A DNA stretch of 64,000 bases from Gigantopelta aegis (taxonomy: Eukaryota > Mollusca > Gastropoda > Neomphalida > Peltospiridae): contig NC_054702.1 in assembly GCF_016097555.1 (NCBI RefSeq), forward strand, positions 104,174,973-104,238,972. The letters run 5' to 3'. The first letter of the stretch is position 1. Each line of letters starts with the position of its first letter. Both the position numbers and the translations under genes were made by a program. Shown piece after piece: positions 11,015-22,546 of the stretch. The notes under the pieces were generated by a model. The model ran no database searches. It had not been told where the DNA came from and worked only from the letters and a program-made list of their open reading frames with translations.

Positions 11015-12250
11015 TAAAACCTGCCAAAACAAATATTCAGCAATTTCTGATTGTGTAATGATTTAAACTATTTTAGTGCAGAAGTGACCATACCGTAAAA
11101 CCTCAAAATAAATATTCAAAAGGAACCACTTTTCAAGACATGTTCAACTCTCTATAGGAGTTTCAAATGATAAAATTACAACTAGAGATGATGAAAGTGT
11201 TTTTCTTTTTATTGGTGAGTGAATTGTAACTTTCAAAATAAAGACGAAAAATATAGCTTTATTTTGAAACTTTAAATAGAAATAATTAAAAACAGATGTA
11301 TTGTTTTAATATATTCTTTCTATATAATTAATCATCTTAATAATATCTTCATAATGAAGTATTTAGTAAAAAAAATAATGTGGGGTGGGAGACGTACCTT
11401 AAAAACTTAGTGAAAACGCACCCCATTAACTTTCGGAGCTAATGTACAGAGGAGTTATACTTAACAAAATCATCAAAATAGGCATGCATTATGTTTATAA
11501 TATATAACCTCACATTTCTAAAAGGTACAGGCATATAAAGTTACATAACATATCCAATGAAGGTTCAGGCACTAATTAATGTTGATTTGTCCTCTGTGTC
11601 AGCCAAGAGATAATCGTGATAGTTCCAGCGGCTACACGGATCCGTCGCTTCCTGCTGTGGGGGCGCAGATCTTTCTCTGGCTGGATGGTCACTCGGGTGA
11701 GTGGTGTCCTTCCGTCTAACGGCCGCAATTCGGGTGGACTCAACAATTGATTCCGCGGAGCGGTAGGGACCACTGGAGTCACAGGATCATCCATCGCGAG
11801 TTTACCACGATGACGTGTAGGTCCGCCGATGGCTTCGCAGGCTTGGCAGGTCGGTCCACTTCTTTAGCAGGCTTGACTGCAGGCTTGACAGGTCGGGTTG
11901 GGGGCAACGACACAGAAGGGACCGTCGCCGACAGTTGAGTTGTCGGTTTTTAGTACAGGCATTTTACCCAATATTTGTGGTCAACCTCACACAAATTGCA
12001 ATAAAAGCAAACTCAACGGATTTTGTTTCCTGAATATGTACTCAATGACAGAAAAAAAGTCTTACGGAATCCTCTGGGGAGAATGTTTTGAAAATCAGCC
12101 AGGTTTGTCCCTACCCTAAATGTCTTTTTTCGCCACATTTCGGTGTGCTTACATGATTTCTTGAATGATCTGTTCGTATATACCATGCTTTATTTTTGGT
12201 GGAGTAGTGTGTTCGTACAGCCAGACCCCCCGCAGTTTCCACAAGCCAGT
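11015..12250. other. Spacer with no supported gene
   Basis: AT-rich to about 11560, then a more GC-rich stretch (11580-11940) with a Pro/Arg-rich frame on the minus strand that I could not assign. No structural RNA seen. Confidence 0.4.
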
Positions 12251-12256
12251 GTGCAC

Positions 12257-12762
12257 TCAATGTTGTCTCTTGCATGTGCATCTCAGAGTGCTGCAAGCAG
12301 CCTGGTAGTTGTACCTGATGACCCGCAGATGTTCAGGAGCAGGCGCAAGGGCTGTCTGAAGTGCAACAAACCCCTCGTCACACTCCTGCCATCTCCACTC
12401 TGTCAGACTAAGTCCATCTGCAGATCCTTTCCATTCTTGGACTTGCAGGTACACACGCAGGTTGTGATACTTTGCTGCTTCTGGTGTGGGCGGTAAGGCC
12501 TGTGGTTTAACGTGAGATGATTTTGAAGCCACCTTCTTACAGAACGGTTGATGCCAGAGAGAGTCCAGGGTGTCAGTTGACTTTCCATTGTAGATTATCA
12601 CTAATGCTTTCTCTCCTGCATCTGCCACATTATGTGTGGACGCTGAATGTGTATCAAACACCTTGGCCTGCTCAGGGAATGTGTTGCTAGCTTTGGACTT
12701 CTTGAAGGAAGCTCCCTTTCTGATCCCGTGGAGTTGAGATGTTGTGTCACACCCAAGAACTG
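12257..12762 (-). pseudogene. C-terminal relic of a repetitive invertebrate protein with CXC-type cysteines
   Basis: The minus-strand frame reads LGCDTTSQLHGIRKGAS near 12750, then VADAGEKALVIIYNG, LPPTPEAAKYHNLRVY, WKGS and APAPEHLRVIR, ending CSTLRCTCKRQH. The closing cysteine pattern looks like the start of a tesmin/TSO1-type CXC zinc-binding motif. I recognise the whole string as a protein type that recurs many times in mollusc and arthropod genomes, which suggests a mobile-element gene of undefined class. This copy is partial and probably dead. Confidence 0.45.
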
Positions 12763-13074
12763 CATGCAGAAAGAGAATATAATTGCATATGTCTGACCAA
12801 GCAGTTGCTTTGTAGCCTTGATGTTCCAGATGTGAGGCTTCTTAGTGTTCGTTTTGGTCTCAGGGAAAAAGAAGAGGTCATGGGATTCCAGTCTTGCATG
12901 GTAGCAGAGCAGGATGTGTTTCTTGGAATGTGTTTCGGTGTGTTGATAAACAGACCTGAACGTTCTTTACAAGGGTGTCTGTGGTCAAAACGTATGTTCG
13001 GTCTAATAGTTGATATTAACATTAATATTTCAGGTTCCCCTACCTTTTTGAAGAGTATATATATAATTAATTAA

Positions 13075-13973
13075 GCTTAGGATCAGTTATTAAATTAAAT
13101 ATTCAAGATGTTTTGCTGGGTATCCCTAGTCAAAGCATTTTAATAAATCATCTAATTGTTATACTGAAAAGATACATATATAGTTGTAAACATAAAGAAA
13201 AACTACCAAACATTTATGGAAGCTCTTAGTTTTATAAAATGTTATCGAACAATAGAAAAATATATTTTAGGGTACAATGAAGACAGCTTCACAAAAAAAT
13301 GGGCATTTTACATCCTTAAAATTAATACTTTAAATAAGAATAATAATAAGTCTAACAATTCCACTTAGTTTATTTATACACTAATGGAAACATCCTTTCA
13401 GCTGGAGATAAAACATTTCCTTAATTTTCTTACTAATATAACTGTCCTCCATGACTTTGCCAATCCCTATTACGTAATAGATGTACATAGCTATTTTTCA
13501 TTATTAGTATTTTGCGATGTTATTTCTTCTAATAAGATGTATAATATTTATTATGCATATGTGTGTGTAGTTACCCAAACCACGTGGGTATATAACACGG
13601 ATGTAAATGTGGCATTTCATGGAAATAAACTTTAAAAAAAAAAAAGAAAAAAAAAAGAATTAATTAAGCATCACCATGATTTTGGGAAGTAACAAATATT
13701 TCGCAACGTACTGTGACTATTTAATTGACCCATTCCATGTAAATTGCTACTTTCTTGTGGAGATGTAGCATATCACATGATCACACGAAAGTTAAGACAT
13801 AATTTTATCCTAATTTAATGTGTAATGTTTCAAGGGAAATGAAATGTGTCAATGTGGGTGAAAATGTAGGTAAATTAATTATGGGACTGGCGCTAGTTTG
13901 AAATGATTTGCATAAGTGTTTTGTGGCTGACATGCACGAACAAGGTCCAGAGTGTTAGAAAATCTTCAAAACT
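13075..13973. other. AT-rich spacer
   Basis: An A-rich run at 13635-13657; otherwise no feature seen. The expected right TIR of the neighbouring Tc1 copy was not found here. Confidence 0.45.
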
Positions 13974-14854
13974 TCAGTATCTGGTGTAACCCACACCGAC
14001 ACGGATGACCGCTTCAATACGTCTGCTCATGCCCTGGGCCAGACGTTGGATCTGACGTTGTGAGATCTCCCGCCATTCCTGCTGCTCACAATTCTGCTAA
14101 AATTTGGACTGGAAGATCTCTCTAACGTACCAGAATGTCCCACAAGTTCTCAATCGGATTAAGGTCGGGGTAGTGATTGCATTTCGCTGTAGGAAATCCA
14201 TTACTGCACGCATTCGATGGGGTCTAGCATTTTTATCCATAAACACTGGTCTCGTGGCCAAAGCATGGTTGTCAAAGTGAGGGACAACAACGTTTTCCAG
14301 GATGTCCCTCTGATATCTGGGCCCATTAATATTGCCTTCAACAGTGACAAGATCCAACTTGCCTCCAGACACGAGTCTTCCGTCAGTCTTGTGCAGAAGA
14401 AAGCGGCTTTCATAGGACCAATGAATCTTTCTCCTGGATGTAAGATTCCATCTATGGCGTACCTAACACCATGTTAAACGTGCTGCTTTGTGTGCTGGTG
14501 TCAGAAGGGAACGTTTGATAGGCCACCTGGTTCAGTATCCAGCGGTCTTCAGCCGATTGCTTACGGTCCTCGTTGACATGGCCCTGTAGGGAATCCAGTT
14601 ATCTCTCAAGATCTTGCTGCTGGAAAAAGGGAAACGTCGAACAAGTCTTAACAACGCCCTGTCTTCTCGTTACGAGGTTGTCCTGGATGGTTCCTGTCCT
14701 TGGCGTCATTGGTTCGTTGGTGTTTTCGTACGATTCGACTAATTACAGTATGATTCTGACCCAACTGACGCCCAATTTCCTTGCATGACAATCCCGCATT
14801 ATTCATTCCAATAATCTGCCACCTAGTGGCAATGGACAGTTTTCGACGAACCAT
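13974..14854 (-). pseudogene. Tc1-like transposase relic
   Basis: From the ATG complement at 14852-14854 the minus strand reads MVRRKLSIATRWQII and SCKEIGRQLGQNHTVISRI, a Tc1 helix-turn-helix. Later frames give GGKLDLVTVEGNINGPRY, VVPHFDNHALATRPVFMDKNARPH (second catalytic Asp), then YPDLNPIENLWDILVR (catalytic Glu) and a VGVGYTRY end at 13974. It lies in at least three frames, so it is dead. The HALATRPVFMD segment is very close to the 5.5-7.2 kb copy, so both belong to one Tc1 lineage. I could not find matching TIRs. Confidence 0.8.
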
Positions 14855-15092
14855 TAGACGCTTATTAAGCACAAAAAGATAATTATTTTCCGAAAACAAG
14901 CATAAAACTTAACTGAACAAAAACCTGGTTTTCCCACGTGTGAGGGTCGTTTTTTTGCACCTGCTATTTGTGCAGGTTTTTGACTGGCATGGACAACGAA
15001 AAATAGTATGTAGCGTGGGAAGGGACATGATTTTTACAGTATTAATATTGCCTGGCTACCACCCATAATAGTAATTTGTTCATTTCCAGGTA

Positions 15093-15097
<5 letters not shown>

Positions 15098-15164
<67 letters not shown>
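15098..15164. repeat. (TA)n microsatellite
   Basis: About 33 TA units between two unrelated flanks; the adjacent pogo-type end begins at 15167. Confidence 0.95.
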
Positions 15165-15166
<2 letters not shown>

Positions 15167-15169
<3 letters not shown>

Positions 15170-15365
15170 TCAAACTTCGATTACTCCACCTTCGATCTCT
15201 CGATCTGAAGCGACGGTCCCGGCCGAAATGCAATACAAACTAGTAATAACGACCTTCGAAAACTCAAACTTCGAAAACTCGATAACCTCAATCTCTCGAC
15301 CTAATTCTTTGGTCCCGCCATAAAGATGTAATAGAGTATGCACCTCTAAAACTCGACGCGTGTGA
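15167..15365 (+). repeat. pogo/Tigger-type end with internal subrepeats
   Basis: CAGTCAAACTTCGATTACTCC is a typical pogo/Tigger terminal sequence, immediately after the TA array. Inside are repeats of CTTCGAAAACTC and CGATCTCTCGA. No matching right end was found, so the element is truncated or its far end has decayed. Confidence 0.5.
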
Positions 15366-15639
15366 ATTGATCAAACTGTTGTTGCCGATAGTATTTTAAA
15401 GAGGAATGTATTGTTAATCATGTCAGTCATGTCAATCAAGCGAAGCGCGCCCGTCTCGCGTGGTCTGGGCTGCCGAGGAGTAAGGTGATAATTACAGAAT
15501 AATAGATCGCCGACTAAGCGGAACGAAATGATCCTTTGTTTGGTAGTCGGTGTACGTCCGTGGTGGAGAGCCTCGCTATGTAATACATAATTACAGACAC
15601 AGTCTGGTTAAATTCAAAGAGCATTTGTAATAATTGACA

Positions 15640-16010
15640 GGCCTCGGTGGCGTCGTGGCAGGCCATCGGTCTACAGGCTGGTACTGGGTTCGGATCCCAG
15701 TCGAGGCATGGGATTTTGAATCCAGATACCGACTCCAAACCCTGAGTGAGTGCTCCGCAAGGCTCAATGGGTAGGTGTAAACCACTTGCACCGGCCAGTG
15801 ATCCATAACTGGTTCAACAAAGGCCATGGTTTGTGCTATCCTGCCTGTGGGAAGCGCAAATAAAAGATCCCTTGCTGCTAATCGGAAGAGTAGCCCATGT
15901 AGTGGCGACAGCGGGTTTCCTCTTAGAATCTGTGTGGTCCTTAACCATATGTCTGACGCCATATAACCGTAAATACAATGTGTTTACCCTCAAAGGCGTT
16001 AATCGTGTCA
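15640..16010 (+). repeat. Family A SINE
   Basis: Head GGCCTCGGTGGCGTCGTGGC with box B GGGTTCGGATCC, then the family body, the shared core (agatcccttgctgctaat, gcgacagcgggtttcctc) and the ccatatgtctgacgccat segment. The 3' end is decayed and no clear target duplication is visible. Confidence 0.9.
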
Positions 16011-17848
16011 AACGTTAGCTTTTCTATTTATGTATCAGTTAATGTTTAGCAATTACCAGTCATTTAGTAATGTTAAAAATTGAAACATCTACAGATCGAG
16101 AAATCTGGGGAAGGACCCGGTAATGTGGGGTTTGCCAAATCGGTTTTAAAAAGTTCTGCTTCTCATCCAAGCAATTTTGCGTAGGTGACTGGTATATTAA
16201 TTCGCCTTTCAACTGGGGATGCATAGTTTTCAGAGTTCAGAGTTAGGCAGTTAAGCACACGCTTCTTACAATATTACGCGAAATCAGATGAAATGCAGTT
16301 TTAAATTTATATATATATAATTTATATATATATATGTATAGGTTTGTGTAAGTTCCAGATTTTCTCAAACCAGTGTTAGGAGTGGCAGTTCTCCTGCAGG
16401 CCTACGTAGTAGTTCAAAGGTTATGCATCGTCCTGGGGATACTTTGCATATAAAAGATCCCTTGCTATTAGAGACAAGTAAAAGCATATACTCAACCAAA
16501 TTTAGCTGGCATAAATTTAGCAATATAAATTAACAATTACTCAAAACTACCCGCCTGTACATCCCTTGGATGGAAGAGCGACCTTAAGCACTCGACCAGG
16601 CACTCCAACCTGGGGATTTTTTTCTTTCTTTCTTTCTTTCTCACTAAGACATGATCGAAGTCGCAGTAACCCAATTGGCTAACTAACCAGCCAATCAACA
16701 TCGTTAGATAATCAACCAAGATAGGACACCACTAATTATCGCCTATTTTTTTGCAGCACTCTCATTGGTCCAATCCAGCCAATCACGGATCAAGAACCCC
16801 ACTACACCTAACTGTAAATAAACTGCACGAATTTGTCTTTGCACCCGCACCATGTTTTTTCTTTCTTTTTTTTTCTATTACTGATGCATTCCATCCTAGC
16901 TAATTAAGGTAAGTCAACTAGGGTTCCAGAAGCAAAGACATGCAGGAAAACCGATACCCAACTATCCAGATAGTCTGAAGACAAACCAAGTAAGCCTACT
17001 AAAATCCTATATTTAGGGGGCGGGAATCAAAATTCTTCAAACTAAGTACCTAGATCGGTGCATATATGTATACAATTGCTACTTGCCACCGTTAGTTTCG
17101 TTTTATTGCATTGGTATTAAAGTTAAGTATGCCAAGCACTAGGCTTTTAAAGCAATACCTACACTATAAGGGTTTAACCCTTCAAATTAGATAGCTAGGC
17201 TAGTTTAACTCCCCTCCGTCATTGTATTCAATGCTATACAAGGACGGAGGGGGATGGGTGGTCATGAATGACCGTTGAACTCACTAGAATAGGGACTTAA
17301 GACAATAGGTACAACCGTAACACAAAACTAGGATTCACAGACTACACGCTCACTGCATCAGTACACAGGGTGCATTGACTAATGATAACAATGCACCCGC
17401 CCCCATTTAATGGTCCAGCACGTACTCTAATAAGGAACCGGACAAAAGAATACCGTTCCGAGTACACAATTGCAATGCACCCGGGGGAAGCTGAACAAAA
17501 GAATATCGGCCTCCCCCACCCAAACCCCCAATACTTGCTGCTGGTAATAACATGGTACTTGGTGATGCCTCGACCAGAAGCGGTCAGCCTAGGAGACGCC
17601 ACAGCATCGTAAAGGTCTAAAATGAACGAGCTACTCTCGATTCACTAATATCAAAACCTATATTAGCTCGGCCATTTACCTTTCGACCGACCGTTCAAAA
17701 TTGCGCCAAATTCCCTCAATCAAAATTGCGCACCCTTTTCTCTTTGGCATTTAACTGCTCCATTCAAATTCCATAGCACCACCACCACCCCCATCCGCCT
17801 GCTACCGATTTGATCGGGCTTCTGGTGCTCACTTGCACCTGCCAGTGC
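16011..17848. other. Spacer with small hairpins, no gene
   Basis: Contains a TTTC run (16620-16640), a hairpin CCCCTCCGTC/GACGGAGGGG at 17211-17252 and a perfect 10-bp inverted repeat GGGTGCATTG/CAATGCACCC at 17368-17398, repeated once more at 17473-17482. This could be upstream sequence of the LINE whose 3' UTR follows, but nothing coding supports that. Confidence 0.4.
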
Positions 17849-17998
17849 AGGCGGTCCCTCCTCTCCCCTCCCCCCCCCCCCACCTTTCCTGTTATGGACG
17901 GAGGAGCCGGCCAAGGCCGGCTCTTGTGCCCACGACAGGCGTGCGCTACAACAGCTTGTTCTGAATGTGCACGTAAAACCCTATGACATGACATGACA
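17849..17998 (+). mobile_element. LINE 3' UTR, second copy, TGACA tail
   Basis: Same sequence as 5289-5443 from aggcggtccctcc to the tail, here of ATGAC repeats. The GC-rich hairpin is at 17888-17939. No LINE coding sequence precedes it, so this copy is strongly 5' truncated or internally deleted. Confidence 0.75.
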
Positions 17999-18234
17999 GA
18001 GACAATACAAATATTATCCAGTGATTCGTAAGAGTAGTCACGACCTTATGAAGACTCCCTGGGACAGATATTAAAGTTAGATTGTAAGAACCATTTTTGT
18101 CGTCTAGATTTAGAACAGAATATCAAATTTAGTTTTCTTCACGTGACGAGCCATTCAAAATCTCATCACTTTTCGTACAGTACCGACTGGCGATGCGTTA
18201 AATGCAACTACGGAATTTAATGGTATGATATTGC

Positions 18235-18237
<3 letters not shown>

Positions 18238-18288
<51 letters not shown>
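18238..18288. repeat. (GT)n microsatellite
   Basis: About 25 uninterrupted GT units. Confidence 0.95.
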
Positions 18289-18290
<2 letters not shown>

Positions 18291-18299
18291 TGTAGTGTA

Positions 18300-20820
18300 G
18301 CCTACATAGGTGTACCGTGTGAAGGAAAGTAGAAATCTATTCTTGAAGTTGCCTTCTGCATTTCAATGCTAAACTGCTTGGGAAAATATGTTGTTTCATA
18401 AACATTTACAGCGATTAGGAATATTGTTTTAGCTATTTTGTGGTAAAATAACTACGAAACTAACGAAAAAATACAAGTGTAATGAAAACTGTTTGGGGTT
18501 TTTGTAACTTGTTTTGTAAAATATATGGTAGTAACAGAGGGCCCATACAAGCGTAATTAAAACTGCTTCTGTTTGTAGTTTGCATTAGTAAAACATGCAT
18601 GGTAGTGAGAGGCAACACAGGTGTAATTAGAACAGTTCAGGGGCAGAGCAGAAAGAGGTACGGCATGGTCGTACCACATTTTTTATGGGTTATATTTGTT
18701 GTATTTGTGAAATGGATTGGATAACATGTTAACGTGCTTATATCCAATTAAAGCCGCACACCCTAGTTCCATCCAGCGAAAATAAATTATAATTTGGTTA
18801 ATCTACAAACCTGTAACACACTTAGATCACGTTTTTATCAAATGGAGTGAAAAAGCAGGTTTTATATCGATAAATACCATGGGAATCCCCATGTCCCAAT
18901 TGCTTGAAATAATTTTGAAAGTTTGTATTCTGATGTCACCGGTAGAAGCACAACAATGCCTACGTCACGACAAATTTCACAGACTTGGGGTGCGTTCGTT
19001 TCACCTCTCCTGGACATGTTCCAACTGTTCTGTCCTGGTTGTATCCCCTCTCCAGATATCGTAAGACTTAGCAAAATTATTGGTTTTAAGGGTTTGTAAC
19101 GTTTTGTATTGAGACACTTACTTGTCTGAACTTTATTGTTAAAGAAAATGTTCACGAACTGTGAAGAAAAATCTCACAAATAAACAACAACAAATCGGAT
19201 GTTGATTGCGCGAACCGTGCACGAGAAAACAAACCGAACAAAAATGATAACGGTCACGTGATATACCAACGTCTGTGACATTAAAAATAGATTGGACCTC
19301 GCTTGCTTAACGGTTTTTTCTCGACAACACGTTTTGTGAAAAAATGCAAAAAATGCATTTCGTGGTTTTACAAACATCAGGATTACTAAAAAGCACTTCA
19401 GGTGAATGGAAATGTGTATTCTAAATAATAAAATGTAAGTAAAGTGCAATTTTATTTGTGAAAAATGGGGTTTAATAGCGAAAAACAACGCCGTAATGGT
19501 TAACAAATAAACGTAACTAGGGTGTGTCCCTTTAAGGTTCTAACACGTCTCTCCCGGGCACAATATCTGACGTAGCCATGCAGTGACTGGGTCCGGGACT
19601 TAAGGGGGTGGGGGTTGGAAATGGACAGAATTTTGGAATAGCAATTAGTGAAACAGATGTGTGTGTGTGTATATATATATATAATTATATTAATTAATTA
19701 ATTAAAAAGTTAACTACATGTAGTTAAAAATAAAAAGGAATTGACTGCTCGACCGAATATTTATATAATGTGGGGCATTTTAGAAGGTCCCAAAATAAAT
19801 GAGAGAAAAAAGAGAGGATCGGACTATTTAATAATATAAAAAAGGAGGTAATTTTGACATAAAATTCTGAACGAAGGTCTAGAAGTTTAAAGTCCGATCT
19901 ATATGTCCACGTGTGTGGCATCGTTAAGGCCGTTAAGGTGCACAGCTTGTAGGGACGAGATGGGTTGCATCCCGTCAAGAAAACCCTTAGACTGACGGTC
20001 ATTAGACAGTGTAGTGCTGTGCGGGAATACAGTTCTCGAGAAGCCGGATCCGTCTGAAGTGAACAAGAGAATATCAGACTAGGGTGTAGTCCAGTCGTCA
20101 TGCTTGGTATAGTAGTACGGACCGGCCCGGCTCCGGAGGGTACGAGATGGTACCAATATGAAACAAAGTAAAGTCCCGAAAAGAGTAGTAGGGGTCGACC
20201 CCACTTCCTATTTCTTCTTAGAGTGGGGCGGTCAATCTTCCAGTGCTGCTAGGTCAGGCTCGGACAGGTATTATGGCAATAGTATTGCGATAGTTAAACT
20301 AATATTGTGATAGCATTGCAGTAGTAATAATAGTATTGCAATAGTATTGTGAAATCTTAAATCGCTTGATAACAGTAATATGAATAGATATTTCGCAAAC
20401 ATATTTACCTGTCGTCCAAAATATATGTGTGCGTATGCGTGAGTGTGTGTGTCTTTGTACGTGTGAGTGTTCGTTCGTATGTACATAATTATGTTTGTGT
20501 TTGTAAGTAGCCTATGTCTGTGTTTGTACTTAAAGTACTAATCAAAATTCACATGAAACATATCGTATACCCTCAGGATAATTCGGAATGTTTTCAAATT
20601 ATTTTTAAATCACTGGCAGGATTCTGCAAGTAAGGTTTTGATTGGTGGACATGAGCTCCAACTGGCTGCTGTTAGATCCACATGTAATAGTGGAGCTAAT
20701 TTTAATTAGATTGGATGCATGTTAGACAGACGAGTTATATCTTGTTCTGATGGTTAGTGAGATGGGTCTGGTAGATAATGACTATGGGTATCTCCCTAAT
20801 GCGCAATGGAAGATACAGTT
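18300..20820. other. Spacer, no supported gene
   Basis: Short frames only. A denser, more GC-balanced stretch at 19880-20270 looks like an old repeat but I could not assign it. An imperfect TG/TA run lies at 19661-19684. Confidence 0.4.
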
Positions 20821-21113
20821 TGTTTTGCTTAACGACACCACTAGAGCACATTGATTTATTAATAATCGGCTATTGGATATCTAACATTTGGTCATCTTAG
20901 AGAGGAAAATCACTACATTTTCCCATTAGTAGCAAGAGATCTGTTATATGCAGTATCCCACAGACAGGATAGCAAATACCACGGCCTTTGATATGCTAGT
21001 CGTAGTTTACTGGTTGGAGCGAGAAATAGCCCAATGGGCCTATTGACGGAGATCGATCCCAAACCGACCGCGCACCAAGCGAGCGCTTGACCATTGCGCT
21101 ACGTTCCGCCCCT
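20821..21113 (-). repeat. Family B SINE, near full length
   Basis: The minus strand reads from a GGCGGAACGTAGCGCAATGG head and box B TTGGGATCGATC through the family body (tagcaaataccacggcctttgata region) to a tail ending gtcgttaagcaaaac. All parts of the family are present. Confidence 0.85.
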
Positions 21114-21960
21114 GCACAAAGAACTCGCCAACTCTTTTAAATGACGCGGGAGTCATTATAGATCCGACTTTTTATTGTCTCGTTTTCTTTGTTGTCTTTT
21201 TAATATATTACAACATATTTTTATTATACGTATTTCAGGCTAAACTCAGCTGTTATTTAGTAGAATTATGTAACAAACAAAACAAAACAAAATAAAACAA
21301 ACGCAATGAGCCATTTATTTATTTTACATACTTACATGTATTGATAAGCATACTGAGCAACACAACAGAGGAATGTACATGTATTATAAACAAATAGTAA
21401 TGTAATGCGTAAACGTAATCTGACCTTGTACTAAGTAGGCCAAATGACCAACTTTGGTTTACGCGTAAGGTAGTCCTTTATAGATCTTCACTTATATTTT
21501 AACATATTTTTATATTCTGCTACATGTTTAGAAACAAAAAACCGTGTATCGTGATGACTAATGTACACAAAACAAGAATCAAAAACAATGTGCAGCAGTT
21601 GAACTGTAATTATATTAGACATAGTACACACTAAATATAATTTACATATAATTACAATTATAGGTATTCCGTCTTGAACACATTCACTGGAGCATATAAT
21701 TAGTTGAAAGCGCATAATCATAGCTGATATAGCTTTTACAATTACTATTTGAAATTGATTTAGACTGTTCTGAGTACTCATTCTGATATTTATTTTTTCT
21801 TCAGGAATATGGAAATAGCGATAAATAATCCAAACATTTGTTAAGTAATTGACAACTGAACAACGCATAAACAATATTTAAAAGTCAATAGCATGCATAG
21901 TCTATTCCGGTATTAAACTAACCATATACACAGTTCTGCTATACCGCTATGCTCTGGCCC
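21114..21960. other. AT-rich spacer
   Basis: No gene or recognised repeat seen. Confidence 0.45.
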
Positions 21961-21965
21961 ATAAC

Positions 21966-22023
21966 TCGGGGGGGGGGGGGGGGGGGGGGGAGAGGGACGG
22001 ACGCTGCCCCCCCCCCCCCCCCC
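21966..22023. repeat. Poly-G / poly-C inverted homopolymers
   Basis: A run of about 25 G is followed, after a ~20-nt spacer, by about 18 C. Run lengths in such tracts are unreliable in assemblies. Confidence 0.85.
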
Positions 22024-22154
22024 GCATAAAAGAAAGTTCCGCTCCAAGGTGAAAAATAATACGGAATATCCATATAGAAGGCAGGTCTCTTAACAGGAAG
22101 CTATGACATCTAGTATGTCGAAATATCATTTACAGGGTAAATCTATCTCAAATA

Positions 22155-22534
22155 CCGGCCTCGGTGGCGTCGTGGCAGGCCATCGGTCTACAGGCTGGTA
22201 GGTACTGGGTTCGGATCCCAGTCGAGGCATGGGATTTTTAATCCAGATACCGACTCCAAACCCTGAGTGAGTGCTCCGCAAGGCTCAATGGGTAGGTGTA
22301 AACCACTTGCACCGACCAGTGATCCACAACTGGTTCAACAAAGGCCATGGTTTGTGCTATCCTGCCTGTGGGAAGCGCAAATAAAAGATCCCTTGCTGCC
22401 AATCGGAAGAGTAGCCCATGTAGTGGCGACAGCGGGTTTCCTTTCAAAATCTGTGTGGTCCTTAACCATATGTCTGACGCCATATAACCGTATTTAAAAT
22501 GTGTTGAGAGCGTCGTTAAATAAAACATTTCTTT
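22155..22534 (+). repeat. Family A SINE with perfect 12-bp target duplication
   Basis: The head GGCCTCGGTGGCGTCGTGG, full body and the tail gtcgttaaataaaacattt are all present. The flanking 12-mer CTATCTCAAATA occurs exactly at 22143-22154 and 22535-22546, fixing both ends. This is the reference copy for the family in this window. Confidence 0.96.
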
Positions 22535-22546
22535 CTATCTCAAATA

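Noticed and set aside
11576-11794. Pro/Arg-rich minus-strand frame that could be the tail of a retroelement polyprotein
   Set aside because: No enzyme motif, no paired long terminal repeats and no primer-binding site were seen; the resemblance is compositional only.
15591-15962. 123-residue minus-strand frame, with similar frames at 22238-22528 and 42694-42894
   Set aside because: They are reverse readings of SINE copies, similar only because the SINEs are.
16448-16480. Short match to the SINE core (ataaaagatcccttgcta)
   Set aside because: Too short and without head or tail to call as an element with confidence.
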